A DNA stretch of 52,015 nt. It comes from Candidatus Kuenenia stuttgartensis (GTDB lineage: Bacteria > Planctomycetota > Planctomycetia > Pirellulales > UBA1268). The position numbers and the translations under genes are program-made. The notes beneath the pieces are model-generated. The model ran no database searches, was not told the origin of the DNA, and was given only the letters and a program-made list of their open reading frames with translations. Position 1 is the first letter of the stretch. The number at the start of each line of letters is the position of its first letter. The stretch covers positions 1 through 52,015 of the forward strand of contig CAMDDA010000003.1 in assembly GCA_945890755.1 (NCBI GenBank), in the 5' to 3' direction. Below, in pieces: positions 42,204 to 52,015 of this stretch.

Positions 42204-43991
42204 CTACGTCGTGACCCGCACCACTTCGCTGATGCTCGTCTGCCCTTTGAGCACCTTGAGGAAGCCGTCGGTCTGCAACGACCGCGTGCCGGCGGCCCGG
42301 GTCGCCGCCTTGAGGTGCTCGATGGACGGGGAGTCGGTGATCAGCTTGCGGATGTCGTCGGTCATGACCATCAGTTCGTGGATCCCGATGCGTCCCTTGT
42401 AGCCGGTGCCGCCGCATTCGGGGCAGCCCTTCTCCTTGTAGATCACCGGCACGGCCTCCGGCTTGAGCCCGAGTCGCTTGAGCAGGTCGGGGGGCGGCGG
42501 ATAGGCCTCCCGGCACTTCATGCAGAGCTTGCGGGCGAGTCGCTGGCCGAGCACGGCGGTGACGGCGGTCTGGATCAGCATCGGATCGAGGCCGAGGTCG
42601 AGCATCCGGGTGATCGTCGAGACGGTGTCGTTGGCGTGGAGCGTCGAGAACACGAAGTGCCCGGTGAGGGCCGCCTGGCAGGCGATCTCGGCCGTTTCCT
42701 TGTCGCGAATCTCGCCGACGAGCAGCACGTCGGGGTCCTGCCGCAACACGCTCCTGAGGATGCTGGCGAACGTGACGCCCGCGGCGGTGTTGACGGCGAT
42801 CTGCGTGATGCCGTCGAGCCGGTACTCGACGGGATCCTCGATCGTCGTGATGTTGTGCTGCTGGGCGTCGATCTCGTTGAGCGAGGCGTAGACCGTGGTC
42901 GTCTTGCCGGAGCCGGTGGGCCCGGTGACGAGGAACATGCCGTAGGGCTTGTGGATGACTTCCTTCAAGGCCTCGAGAATCTGGGTGCGGAGGCCGATGT
43001 TGGCCAGGCCCGCGTTCATCACGCCGCCCGACGAGTTGAGGAGCCGCAGCACCATCTTCTCGCCGTAGCTGGTGGGCGTGCTGGCGGCCCGGATTTCGTA
43101 CTTGTCTTTGCCGAACAGGGCCGAGAACGTGCCGTCCTGTGGCCGTCGCCGCTCGGCGATGTCCATGTCGGAGGCGACCTTGAGTGTCGAGATCATGCCC
43201 TTGCCGGCGGGCATCGTGATGGTTTCGGAATTCTTCAGCACGCCGTCGACCCGCAGTCGCACGAAGAACTCCTTCTCATGCGGCTCGAGATGGACGTCGG
43301 TCGCACCCGCCCCCATCGCTGTCATCAGCATCTTCCGCACGTTGTGGATGTTTTCCGACTGCGTGGCCGAAGTCGCTTCCTGGTTCGCGATCGCCGGCGA
43401 GCCGTCTTTCTTCAAGAGCTTGAACTCCGGCGGCGCCGGCCCGTCGGTCGCCGCGGCGGCCTTTGGCTTGCGGCCGCGGCGGCCACCGAACTTTTCGAGC
43501 AGCGTGCTGAACTGCTGGAGCCGTTCCGCGACGCTCGGCGGCTTGACCTTCTCCTTCGCAGCCTTCGCAGGCCGATTCTTGTTGCTCGCCAACCGCTCCT
43601 GGAGCGACTGTTTGAGCGTCGAGATGAATCGCTTCGTAAGGATCCGCTCGTCGGCCGGCACGGATTTGTCGCGTCGGGCCGTGAACAGGTAGGCGAAGCC
43701 GCCGAGCCCGAGCAGCGAGAGCGGCACGAACGAGGGCCCGAGCCGCCAGGCGCCGACCGGCAGGGCGAAAATCAAGGCCGCGATGCCCGCGTACCAAAGG
43801 TCCATCCTCGGGATCGGGGCCTGGCCCTGTTGGTCATCCATCCAGACGGCGAAGGCGATCGCCGCGGCTGCAATCGCCGCATACAGAGAGAACATCAGCA
43901 GGCCGCCGACCGGAAATCCCGAAAACGACGGGACCTCGTAATTGGCGAACAGGCAGACGGCGGAGATGGCGATGGGTGGGCAGGCAGGCAT
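42204..43991 (-). CDS. GspE/PilB-type secretion/pilus ATPase with N-terminal membrane region
   Basis: 595 residues from the ATG at 43991. Residues about 5-105 hold three to four hydrophobic helices, then a basic linker, where GspE/PilB normally have a soluble N1 domain. The ATPase core is complete: the N2-type TDVHLEPHEKEFFVRLRVDG, Walker A GPTGSGK (357-363), the aspartate box ITTIEDPVEYR, Walker B LLVGEIRD (Glu427), the TGHFVFSTLHAND His box, and a zinc tetracysteine at 490/493 and 523/526. Such hexameric ATPases drive assembly of type IV pili or type II secretion pseudopili, so this could act on the prepilin-like proteins encoded at 9200, 32886 and 46008. No GspF/PilC or PilD gene is in the window. 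Confidence 0.88.
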   Translation of the reverse strand: MPACPPIAISAVCLFANYEVPSFSGFPVGGLLMFSLYAAIAAAAIAFAVWMDDQQGQAPIPRMDLWYAGIAALIFALPVGAWRLGPSFVPLSLLGLGGFAYLFTARRDKSVPADERILTKRFISTLKQSLQERLASNKNRPAKAAKEKVKPPSVAERLQQFSTLLEKFGGRRGRKPKAAAATDGPAPPEFKLLKKDGSPAIANQEATSATQSENIHNVRKMLMTAMGAGATDVHLEPHEKEFFVRLRVDGVLKNSETITMPAGKGMISTLKVASDMDIAERRRPQDGTFSALFGKDKYEIRAASTPTSYGEKMVLRLLNSSGGVMNAGLANIGLRTQILEALKEVIHKPYGMFLVTGPTGSGKTTTVYASLNEIDAQQHNITTIEDPVEYRLDGITQIAVNTAAGVTFASILRSVLRQDPDVLLVGEIRDKETAEIACQAALTGHFVFSTLHANDTVSTITRMLDLGLDPMLIQTAVTAVLGQRLARKLCMKCREAYPPPPDLLKRLGLKPEAVPVIYKEKGCPECGGTGYKGRIGIHELMVMTDDIRKLITDSPSIEHLKAATRAAGTRSLQTDGFLKVLKGQTSISEVVRVTT

Positions 43992-44161
43992 GAAGCAGTC
44001 GGCGTGCTGCCGGGAAGCCGGTGTCGGCGGCCAGCCCGGGCGGCGGATTCCGGATGGAGGGCGGCGCTGCCCAGGATCAAAGTGTACCGACGCCGACCGG
44101 GGTGCCGCAACGCTGTTCCGCCCCGACGGAGGCACGGCAATCCGCCGGCCTCACGCGTTTC

Positions 44162-45688
<1,527 letters not shown>

Positions 45689-46007
45689 ACCCGGGATGAT
45701 AGCCGCACTGGATGTGAAAACCATGTGCCGCCCGCGGGCGGCCAGGCCCGCATTTCCTGTGATTGTCAGCAGAATCGCTCCGTCCGCCGGAAGCTGTACG
45801 GCCCGCACATGCCTCATCTTTTCCTAACTGGACAGGAGGCAGTGGACTGCCGACGATACATGCATCGTCTTTGATGCGCAACCGGATAGTGGCTGTGAAT
45901 TGCGGACGATCGGACGAGTTCGGCAGACCGGGGTCGGTGTTTTCATCGACTCCGGTCCGCTGGCCCCCTCCCGCTCGCCCGCCCGCCTAACCTAAGGATG
46001 GTGTGAC
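45689..46007. other. 319-base divergent intergenic region with two hairpins
   Basis: No coding frame with family character is seen. It contains a perfect 16-base palindrome GCCGCCCGCGGGCGGC (45727-45742) and GACGAT-ACATGC-ATCGTC (45852-45869), a 6-base stem that could be an operator. AAGGA lies about 10 bases ahead of the start at 46008. No convincing -35/-10 pair found. Confidence 0.4.
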
Positions 46008-47168
46008 ATGGTGACCAAGGGTCACGATGGCGTTGGATCTGCTGCCCGGACGTGCCTTCGAAGCGGATTCACGCTTGTGGAACTCATGGTGGTGATCGCG
46101 CTTGTCGCGATCCTCGTCGGCCTGCTCCTGCCCGCCGTGCAGGTGGCCCGCGAGTCGGCCCGCCGGTCGCACTGCCTCAACAACGTGCGGCAGATCGCGA
46201 TCGCCATGACGGGCTACGACTCGGCCAACGAGGCACTGCCCGGGTGGCGGAACCGATGGGCCGCCCTTTCGGGCACGGCGTCTGGCACTACCGCGATTGC
46301 CACCTCGTGGACGGTGCCGATCCTGCCGAATCTGGGGAACAAGGAGGCGTTCGACTACTTCGACAACTACACCGCCGCGAGTGACGACATCGGCGAGAAG
46401 AAGATGCCGATCTTCGTCTGCTCGACGGCGGCGGATAGCGCCAGCCAGTTTTCGAAGGCTCCGCTCAGCTACGCGGTGAATGCCGGCACGGGGGCGGAGC
46501 ACACCAACTCAGGCGTCAACTCCTTTGTCGACAACGCGCATAAACAGTTCGTTGCCGACGGCGTGTTTCATGACCGACTGGGATTCGATTACAACGACAA
46601 CGGCTCGTTCGCCGACACCTACGACTACTATCCGGCAACGTCGTCGTTGGATGACGTGGTCGAGGGGAGTGGCGGCAGCTTCACGCTCATGATGGCGGAA
46701 CGGAGCGGCAAAGACGCGATGGCCCGAGAGGCGGGCATCCACTGGACGCCATTGCGATCGGCGGGAAACACATGGAGCCAGGCGCCGGGCTATGTGGTGA
46801 CGGATGCATCCAACGCCAAGACGACGAGCCACATTTTCATGCATCCCAAGAAGATTCTGGGCGCGGGAGAATACCCTGAGAACTCAACGGTTTACCGAGT
46901 GGTCAATCCAGAAACATGCCATGCAGACTTGGATAGTGACGGTAACTGTGATCTCCGGTTCCCAACGTCGCAGCACCGTGGCGACGGTGTCGTGGCGGCC
47001 TTTTGCGACGGCCGGACGATGTTCCTCTCCAGCAAGATCGACTCGTGGGTCTACTGCAGCCTGCTGACCGCCAAGGCGGCCGGGGCCTGCTCGCCCCGAG
47101 CCCGAGCCTGGCAGCTGAAGAACGGGGTGAACTACATCCCGAGTGAAGACGACATTACGGTGAAGTAA
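46008..47168 (+). CDS. DUF1559 prepilin-like surface protein
   Basis: 386 residues from the ATG at 46008. [19 protein letters not shown] is the prepilin signal; [18 protein letters not shown] opens the DUF1559 domain; [18 protein letters not shown] and KIDSWVYC close it. It is a paralog of the protein at 32886 (shared [27 protein letters not shown]), but the middle part differs, with an aspartate-rich [15 protein letters not shown] and [13 protein letters not shown] that could bind calcium. Exported and anchored by its N-terminal helix after processing. It stands alone and converges on the FKBP gene. Confidence 0.9.
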   Translation: MVTKGHDGVGSAARTCLRSGFTLVELMVVIALVAILVGLLLPAVQVARESARRSHCLNNVRQIAIAMTGYDSANEALPGWRNRWAALSGTASGTTAIATSWTVPILPNLGNKEAFDYFDNYTAASDDIGEKKMPIFVCSTAADSASQFSKAPLSYAVNAGTGAEHTNSGVNSFVDNAHKQFVADGVFHDRLGFDYNDNGSFADTYDYYPATSSLDDVVEGSGGSFTLMMAERSGKDAMAREAGIHWTPLRSAGNTWSQAPGYVVTDASNAKTTSHIFMHPKKILGAGEYPENSTVYRVVNPETCHADLDSDGNCDLRFPTSQHRGDGVVAAFCDGRTMFLSSKIDSWVYCSLLTAKAAGACSPRARAWQLKNGVNYIPSEDDITVK

Positions 47169-47180
47169 TCGCGGGCCCTC

Positions 47181-47231
47181 CGTGACGGGCATTCCCGTCA
47201 CGCCGTGACAGGCTGTGCATTCCTGTCACGG
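47181..47231. repeat. tandem GC-rich hairpins between convergent genes (REP-like)
   Basis: CGTGACGGG (47181-47189) and CCCGTCACG (47194-47202) form a 9-base stem with loop CATT; right after it CCGTGACAGG (47203-47212) and CCTGTCACGG (47222-47231) form a 10-base stem. They lie between the ends of the DUF1559 and FKBP genes and could act as a bidirectional terminator. The GTGACGGG/CCCGTCAC core recurs at 49101-49119. Confidence 0.65.
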
Positions 47232-47241
47232 CTTGACCGGG

Positions 47242-47709
47242 CTACTTCACGTCGATCAGCTCCACGAGGAAGTGGAGCGTGGCATTCGGCGGGATCGGGC
47301 CGCCGGGAGTGCCGCGGGGACCGTAGCCGAGGTCGCTGGGGATCACGAGCTCGATCATCCCGCCCGTGCCCACCAGCTGCATGCCTTCGGTCCAGCCCGG
47401 GATCACCTGGTTGAGACCGAACTCGATCGGCTCCCGCCGCTCGTACGAGCTGTCGAACACCTTCCCGTTGTCGAGCCAGCCGTGGTAGTTCACCTTCACG
47501 GTGTTCGTCGCCTTGGGATTGGCGCCGGTCCCCTTGCGAAGCACGCGGTATTGCAGGCCCGAGGCGGTCTTCTCGAAGGCCTTCGGGGCATCGGCGTCGA
47601 GCTTGCCGGCGCCGGCGGGGAGGGCGGGATGGGGAACGTCTTGGGCCACGGTCGTCTCCAGTGTGAAAAGGCAGAGGGCGGTCAGAAGAATTGCGGTGAG
47701 CATGCGCAT
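47242..47709 (-). CDS. secreted FKBP-type peptidyl-prolyl isomerase
   Basis: 155 residues. A signal peptide (MRMLTAILLTALCLFTLETTVAQ) directs it out of the cytoplasm. The FKBP domain runs from about residue 48 to the end: LQYRVLRKGTG, VKVNYHGWLDNGKVFDSSY, FGLNQVIPGWTEGMQLV and LGYGPRGTPGGPIPPNATLHF, with the active-site Tyr, Phe-Asp, Val-Ile and Trp all present. The short form without dimerisation domain matches many bacterial FKBPs. It catalyses cis-trans proline isomerisation during folding of exported proteins. It lies 40 bases downstream of the aminopeptidase gene and may share its transcript. Confidence 0.93.
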   Translation of the reverse strand: MRMLTAILLTALCLFTLETTVAQDVPHPALPAGAGKLDADAPKAFEKTASGLQYRVLRKGTGANPKATNTVKVNYHGWLDNGKVFDSSYERREPIEFGLNQVIPGWTEGMQLVGTGGMIELVIPSDLGYGPRGTPGGPIPPNATLHFLVELIDVK

Positions 47710-47749
47710 GTCGGGCCTCCGATGGGGTGAGGCGATAGTATGCGCGAGA

Positions 47750-49042
47750 TCATGCCCGCGACGCCATCAGATGTTCGATCTCGTCCGGATCGATCGGCAC
47801 CTGGGAGCAGAGATCGACCGGGCCGGACGGGGTGATGAGGATGTCGTTTTCGAGGCGGACGGCGAGGCCTTCGTCGGGAATATAGATGCCGGGCTCGACC
47901 GTGATCACCCAGCCGGGCTCGAGCGGGCCGTCGAAGGGGGCGATGTCGTGCACGCCGAGGCCGAGCGAGTGGCCGAGGCCGTGCATGAAATACTTCCGGC
48001 AGGCCGGCTCTTCGGGCGTGTCTTTCGCCGCGTCGTCGGCCGTGATCAGGCCGAGCCGCACGAGCTCCTCCGCCATCTCGACCTGGGCGGCCCGCTTCCA
48101 GTCGCGGAGCATCGTGCCCACCGTCGCCCGGGCCACCGACGACTTGAAGACCCGCAGGACGGCGTCGTAGACGGCCCGCTGTCGCGGCGTGAACCGGCCG
48201 CCCACGGGGTAGGTGCGGGTGAGGTCGGCGCAGTAGTTGGCATACGACGCCCCGACGTCGACGAGCACAAGCTCACCGGCCCGGCACTCCGCCATATTGT
48301 CGAGATAGTGGAGCACGCAGGCGTTCTTTCCGCTGCCGATGATCGGCTCGTACGCCATCCGCGCCCGCCGACGGGTGAACTCGGAGGCCAGCTCGGCCTC
48401 GAGTTCATACTCGGTCACGCCCGGCTTCAATGCGGAGGCGAGCCGCCGCAGGCCCGCGTCGGTGATGTCGATTGCCTGCCGAATCAGGTCGATCTCGGCC
48501 TCGTCCTTCACCGCCCGCAGCCGGCGCAGGAGCGGCGCGAGCCGCTCGAAGCGGTGCAGCGGATACCGTGCCATCAGCTCGCGGGCGAGCCGGAGATCGC
48601 GGGGCTCGACTTCGATCGCAGCCCGCTCGTGCTCGTTGGAATTGACGAACACCCGCTCGCTCTGACACAGGAGCGTGTGCAGCACGGCCGGAAGGTCGGA
48701 AAGCCAGCGGACCCGCTCCACGCCCGAGATCCGCGTCGCCTTCTCCTTCGTGAGCTTGTCGCCTTCCCAGGTCGCGAGGTGTTCGTTGGGCTGTCGCACG
48801 AAGAGGATCTCGCGCAAGGCCGGATCGATGGCCTGCGGGGCGAGCACGAGCACGCTCTCCTCCTGCTCGATTCCCGAGAGCCAGAAGAGGTCGCTGGCGG
48901 GATGCAGCCGCATCGTGCCGTCGCCCGTGGTGGGCAGCACGTCGGCCGCGTGGACGATCGCCACGCTCTGCGGGGGCAGGAGCGCCGCGAGCCGCTGGCG
49001 GTGGGCGATAAAGAGGCCGGAGTCGATCGGGGCGTGACGCAT
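47750..49042 (-). CDS. pepP: Xaa-Pro aminopeptidase (M24B, aminopeptidase P)
   Basis: 430 residues from the ATG at 49042 (MRHAPIDSGLF); an upstream frame to 49108 crosses a hairpin repeat and is rejected. N-terminal AMP_N domain (DLFWLSGIEQEESVLVL), then the pita-bread M24 domain with all five metal ligands: Asp262 (LVDVGAS), Asp273 (CADLTRT), His in FMHGLGHSLGLGVHD, Glu in VEPGIY and Glu in RLENDI. The enzyme removes an N-terminal residue preceding proline, using two manganese or similar ions, in the cytoplasm. Length and motifs are normal for PepP. Divergent from the aldehyde dehydrogenase gene. Confidence 0.93.
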   Translation of the reverse strand: MRHAPIDSGLFIAHRQRLAALLPPQSVAIVHAADVLPTTGDGTMRLHPASDLFWLSGIEQEESVLVLAPQAIDPALREILFVRQPNEHLATWEGDKLTKEKATRISGVERVRWLSDLPAVLHTLLCQSERVFVNSNEHERAAIEVEPRDLRLARELMARYPLHRFERLAPLLRRLRAVKDEAEIDLIRQAIDITDAGLRRLASALKPGVTEYELEAELASEFTRRRARMAYEPIIGSGKNACVLHYLDNMAECRAGELVLVDVGASYANYCADLTRTYPVGGRFTPRQRAVYDAVLRVFKSSVARATVGTMLRDWKRAAQVEMAEELVRLGLITADDAAKDTPEEPACRKYFMHGLGHSLGLGVHDIAPFDGPLEPGWVITVEPGIYIPDEGLAVRLENDILITPSGPVDLCSQVPIDPDEIEHLMASRA

Positions 49043-49073
49043 GGGAACGATTCTAGCGTGCCGCAGGCTGCGC

Positions 49074-49119
49074 GGAGGCTCGTTGCTCCGCAACGGGCAG
49101 CCCGTCACGGAGTGACGGG
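49074..49119. repeat. GC-rich double hairpin repeat (REP-like)
   Basis: Between divergent genes. First hairpin CGTTGC-TCC-GCAACG around 49081-49095, second CCCGTCAC-GGA-GTGACGGG (49101-49119, 8-base stem, 3-base loop). The 25 bases 49074-49098 match 51979-52003 with one difference. The second hairpin shares its core with 47181-47202. Confidence 0.7.
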
Positions 49120-49186
49120 CCTACGGAGCGCGTAAGATGAGCGGGCACATGAATACACCACGGCGGCGCAGCACGGGAATGACCGC

Positions 49187-50752
49187 ATGCAAGAGATCCT
49201 GATCGGCGGCGTGTGGCGACCCGCGGCGGCGAGCGAGACGTTTCGGGCCGTCGATCCGACGACCGGGCAGGAGCGCGACGCGTTCTGGCCGGTGAGCGGC
49301 TGGGGAGACATCGATGCGGCGCTCGAGGCGGCGACGGCCGCCGCGACCGAACTCGGGCGGCTGCCCGATGCGGCCCGAGGGGCGTTCCTCGACGCCTATG
49401 CCGCGCGACTAGAGGCCGACCGCGACCCACTCGTGGCGATCGCCCATGCCGAGACCGGGCTCGCCGTGACGCCACGGCTCCGCGACGTCGAGTTTTCACG
49501 GATGCTCGATCAGCTGCGGCAGGCGGCCGCGGCGGCCTGCGAGGGCACCTGGCGGATGCCCATGCTCGACACGGCCCGCAACATCCGCTCGGCGGCCTTC
49601 GGGCTCGGGCCCGTCGTCGTGTTTCCGCCGGCCAACTTCCCGTTCGCCTACGGCGGCGTCACCGGCGGCGACTTCGCGGCCGCGATCGCCGGTGGCAATC
49701 CCGTGATCGCCAAGGCCCATCCCGGCTGCCCGGGCGTGTCGCTGCGGGCCGCCCGCGCTGCGGTGGCAGCCGTGCATGACACAGGGCTGCCACCCGCGAC
49801 GGTGCAACTGCTCCACGGCATGTCGCCCGCCGACGGCCTGCGGCTCGTGGCCTACCCGCGGGTCGGCGCCACGGCATTCACCGGCGGCGAACAGGCGGGC
49901 CGGGCGCTCTTCGCCGCGGCCAGCGCCGCCGGCCGGGTGATCTGGGTCGAGATGGGGAGCATCAATCCCGTCGTGATCCTGCCCGGGGCCCTCGCGGAAC
50001 GCGGCGTTGAAATCGCCGCCGAACTCGTCGCGAGCGTGACCGGCTCGGCAGGCCAGTTCTGCACCAAACCCGGGCTCGTGTTCTTCGTCGGCGACGAGTC
50101 GGGGCGGGCATTTGCCAAGCACGTGGCCGATCGCATGGCCGCGATCGGACCGCAGGTGCTGCTTTCACCGGGGGGCCGCACGCGGCTGGAGCAATCGCTT
50201 GCGGCGCTCGTCGCCGCCGGAGCCCGCACGATCGTGGCCGGTGGTGCTGAACATGCCTCCGCGTGCAGCCGTGCGCCGACGCTGCTCGAGATCGATGCCG
50301 GGAGTTTGTGCCCGCGGCCGGACGCCTTTCTCGTGGAGGCCTTCGGCAACGCGACGCTGCTCGTGCGGTGCGGCGACGAGGCGCAACTCGTAGCCGCAGC
50401 GGCCACTGCCCGCGGCTCGCTCGGTGCGAGTCTCTACGCCGCCCGTGACGGCCGCGACGATGCCCTCTGGCAGCCAGTCGCCGACGTGCTCGCGGCCCGT
50501 GCCGGCCGCGTCGTCGAGAACCGGATGCCCACGGGTCTGGCGGTCACTCCACCGATGCAGCACGGCGGCCCCTGGCCGTCCGCCGCGCCGCCATTCTTCT
50601 CGGCGGTCGGCCTGCCGTTCTCGATCCTGCGGTTCGCCCGCCGCATCTGCTTCGACGACTGGACGGAGTCGCGGCTGCCGGAGTGCCTGCGCGACGTCCC
50701 GCCGTCGGGCCGGCCGTGGCGATACATCGACCACGAGTGGGTCAGGCGGTGA
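49187..50752 (+). CDS. NAD(P)-dependent aldehyde dehydrogenase, 2,5-dioxopentanoate (ketoglutarate semialdehyde) type
   Basis: 521 residues. Catalytic Cys292 in GQFCTKPG, general-base Glu255 in WVEMGSINPV, and the oxyanion Asn in FPPANFPFA. The wording GSAGQFCTKPGLVF and NFPFAYGGVTGGDFAAAIAGG is that of the ketoglutarate-semialdehyde dehydrogenase subgroup, which oxidises 2,5-dioxopentanoate to 2-oxoglutarate in sugar-acid and hydroxyproline catabolism. Length fits the subgroup (about 520). Cytoplasmic. No other pathway gene is next to it, so substrate is assigned by subgroup only. The 3' end overlaps the converging aminotransferase gene by 11 bases. Confidence 0.87.
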   Translation: MQEILIGGVWRPAAASETFRAVDPTTGQERDAFWPVSGWGDIDAALEAATAAATELGRLPDAARGAFLDAYAARLEADRDPLVAIAHAETGLAVTPRLRDVEFSRMLDQLRQAAAAACEGTWRMPMLDTARNIRSAAFGLGPVVVFPPANFPFAYGGVTGGDFAAAIAGGNPVIAKAHPGCPGVSLRAARAAVAAVHDTGLPPATVQLLHGMSPADGLRLVAYPRVGATAFTGGEQAGRALFAAASAAGRVIWVEMGSINPVVILPGALAERGVEIAAELVASVTGSAGQFCTKPGLVFFVGDESGRAFAKHVADRMAAIGPQVLLSPGGRTRLEQSLAALVAAGARTIVAGGAEHASACSRAPTLLEIDAGSLCPRPDAFLVEAFGNATLLVRCGDEAQLVAAAATARGSLGASLYAARDGRDDALWQPVADVLAARAGRVVENRMPTGLAVTPPMQHGGPWPSAAPPFFSAVGLPFSILRFARRICFDDWTESRLPECLRDVPPSGRPWRYIDHEWVRR

Positions 50753-51890
50753 ACGCCCGCGTGAGCCTGCGGAGCGCCTCCACGAGCCGGTCGGTCGGGC
50801 AGGCGTTGTTGAGCCGAATGAACCCCGGCGTGCCGAACTCCCGGCCGTCGGACGGGCCGAGGCCTGCTGCCTCACAGGCCACCTGCGGATCGGCGACGCC
50901 CGTCTGCCGGCAGTCGATCCAGGAGAGATACGTGGCCTGAGCCGGCACGCAGCTGAGCCCGGGGATGCCCGCGACCGTGGCCGACACGAGGTCGCGATGT
51001 CGCCGCAACACGTCGATGAGCTGACGCCGCCACGCATCGCCATGCCGCCATGCCGCCTCGGCCGCGGCGTAGCCGAGCGGATTCACCATCGGCACGAGGC
51101 CTCCTCCTGCCGGACGCCAGCGGGTTTTCAGCGCCGGCGTGGGGAGGATCGCGGCCGCGCAGGCGAGGCCGGCAAGGTTCCATGTTTTCGACGGCGTCGT
51201 GAGCGTGATGGCCTTCCGGGCGGCAGGATGATCGAGGCTCGCGAACGGCACATGGCCGAGATGGTCGTCGAGCACGAGATCCGACCAGATCTCGTCGCTC
51301 ACCACCGTGATGCCGTGCCGCTCGGCGACGTCGGCGATCCGCAGGAGATCGGCCCGCGAGAAGACCGTACCGGTCGGATTGTGCGGATGGCAGAGCCAGA
51401 GCTGCTTGGCCTGCGCCGCGGCCCGCTCCAACGCACCCCAATCGATCGTCCAGCGGTCGGGATCCTGCACGAGCGGCACCGGCAGGCAGCGACGGCCGGC
51501 GCGGGCCGGCAGCGTGAGGAACGGCGGGTAGACCGGCGTGAACGTGATGATGCCGTCATCGGGTGCGGCGAGGAGCCGGGCGGCCAGCGCGAGCCCCGTG
51601 ACGACTCCCGGCGTGCCGACCACGCATTCCGGGTCGATCTGCCAGCCGTGGAGCCGTTGGAGATGCTCGGCGAGCGCCGACGCAAACCCCGGTGTGTCGT
51701 GGGTGTAGCCGAAGACGCCGTGCTCGACCCGGGCCCGGAGCGCGTCGAGCACGACCGGGGGTGCGGCAAAGTCCATGTCGGCCACCCAGAGCGGCAGCAC
51801 GTCGCGATCCCGCCACCGGTCCCACTTCTCGGAGCCGGTGCCGCGGCGGTCGGGGCAGGCGGCGAATGGATCGGGTGTGGAGGCGGGCAT
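50742..51890 (-). CDS. PLP-dependent aminotransferase/cystathionine beta-lyase, MalY/PatB type
   Basis: 382 residues from the ATG at 51890 (MPASTPDPF). Fold type I PLP enzyme: LPLWVADMDFAAPP near the N-terminus is diagnostic for the MalY/PatB subgroup, CHPHNPTGTVF binds cofactor/substrate, VVSDEIWSDL holds the PLP aspartate, and TPSKTWNLAGL carries the Schiff-base Lys235. MalY/PatB proteins cleave C-S bonds in cystathionine or related compounds; some act as aminotransferases. Length is normal for the family. Upstream ATG at 51998 would add 36 residues without family similarity and is rejected. Cytoplasmic; stands alone. Confidence 0.9.
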   Translation of the reverse strand: MPASTPDPFAACPDRRGTGSEKWDRWRDRDVLPLWVADMDFAAPPVVLDALRARVEHGVFGYTHDTPGFASALAEHLQRLHGWQIDPECVVGTPGVVTGLALAARLLAAPDDGIITFTPVYPPFLTLPARAGRRCLPVPLVQDPDRWTIDWGALERAAAQAKQLWLCHPHNPTGTVFSRADLLRIADVAERHGITVVSDEIWSDLVLDDHLGHVPFASLDHPAARKAITLTTPSKTWNLAGLACAAAILPTPALKTRWRPAGGGLVPMVNPLGYAAAEAAWRHGDAWRRQLIDVLRRHRDLVSATVAGIPGLSCVPAQATYLSWIDCRQTGVADPQVACEAAGLGPSDGREFGTPGFIRLNNACPTDRLVEALRRLTRAFTA

Positions 51891-51978
51891 GGGTGTGTCG
51901 CGAGAACGAAGTCTGAGGGTGTCCAGCGTAAAGGGTCGCGAACCCCCCCGCCACTCGAACAAACCCGCGACGCCTCCC

Positions 51979-52003
51979 GGAGGCCCGTTGCTCCGCAACG
52001 GGC
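51979..52003. repeat. GC-rich hairpin repeat (REP-like) at the window end
   Basis: CCCGTTGC (51984-51991), loop TCC, GCAACGGG (51995-52002): a perfect 8-base stem. The 25-base unit repeats 49074-49098 with one mismatch. It lies upstream of the aminotransferase gene and may continue beyond the window. Confidence 0.65.
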
Positions 52004-52015
52004 TATGTGGAAAGC

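Overview
The window looks like a piece of a planctomycete chromosome (Pirellulales-like). The evidence is a GC-rich base composition, three prepilin-like surface proteins (two of the DUF1559 type with a C-terminal H-x-G-x-G...FCDG motif), large TPR proteins, a 23-residue leucine-rich-like repeat protein, and an unusually dense set of polytopic sugar-transferase-like membrane proteins. I see no tRNA, rRNA, CRISPR array, transposase or plasmid feature.

Left part (1-9000): glycosylation genes on both strands. The minus strand holds a GT2 synthase at 301-999 followed by a TMTC-like membrane protein that runs off the left edge. A tiny lipoprotein (1076-1246) is translationally coupled to a TMTC-like O-mannosyltransferase-type protein with TPRs (1243-3003). 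A second minus-strand chain runs from a fused membrane/spermidine-synthase-like protein (6689-8980) through a GT-C-like protein (5008-6699), a 34-codon ORF and a truncated CDP-sugar epimerase remnant, towards a Uma2-family protein and another GT2 enzyme (3041-3895).

9000-16400, plus strand: a prepilin-like protein with a strong intrinsic terminator, a membrane-anchored TPR protein, then a coupled trio of metal P-type ATPase (with CPS in place of CPC), TMTC-like protein and methyltransferase.

16355-32649, minus strand: the centre of the window is one unbroken block of nine genes with gaps of at most 38 bases and several 4-base ATGA/GTGA overlaps. Eight encode polytopic GT-C-like proteins and one encodes a GtrB/DPM1-like GT2 enzyme that would supply polyprenyl-phosphate sugar. 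The block appears to have grown by duplication: a tandem pair of PMT-like proteins (24699-29539), a duplicated two-gene module (21226-22734 plus 19595-21229, repeated as 18036-19598 plus 16355-18043), and two TMTC-like genes whose closest relatives in the window lie on the opposite strand to the left. One member (18036-19598) has clearly lower GC than its neighbours.

32886-47168: two DUF1559 prepilin-like genes flank a 1557-residue TPR protein and a minus-strand run made of a GspE/PilB-like ATPase with an N-terminal membrane region, a CvpA-like protein, a 23-residue-repeat protein and a secreted helical protein, with an HemY/Glf-like flavoprotein upstream. The combination of prepilin-like substrates, an assembly-type ATPase and many membrane sugar transferases suggests, as inference only, a cell-surface system in which exported proteins or polymers are glycosylated.

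47169-52015: ordinary metabolic genes (secreted FKBP isomerase, M24 aminopeptidase P, aldehyde dehydrogenase, MalY/PatB-like aminotransferase), with three intergenic GC-rich hairpin repeats that resemble REP elements.
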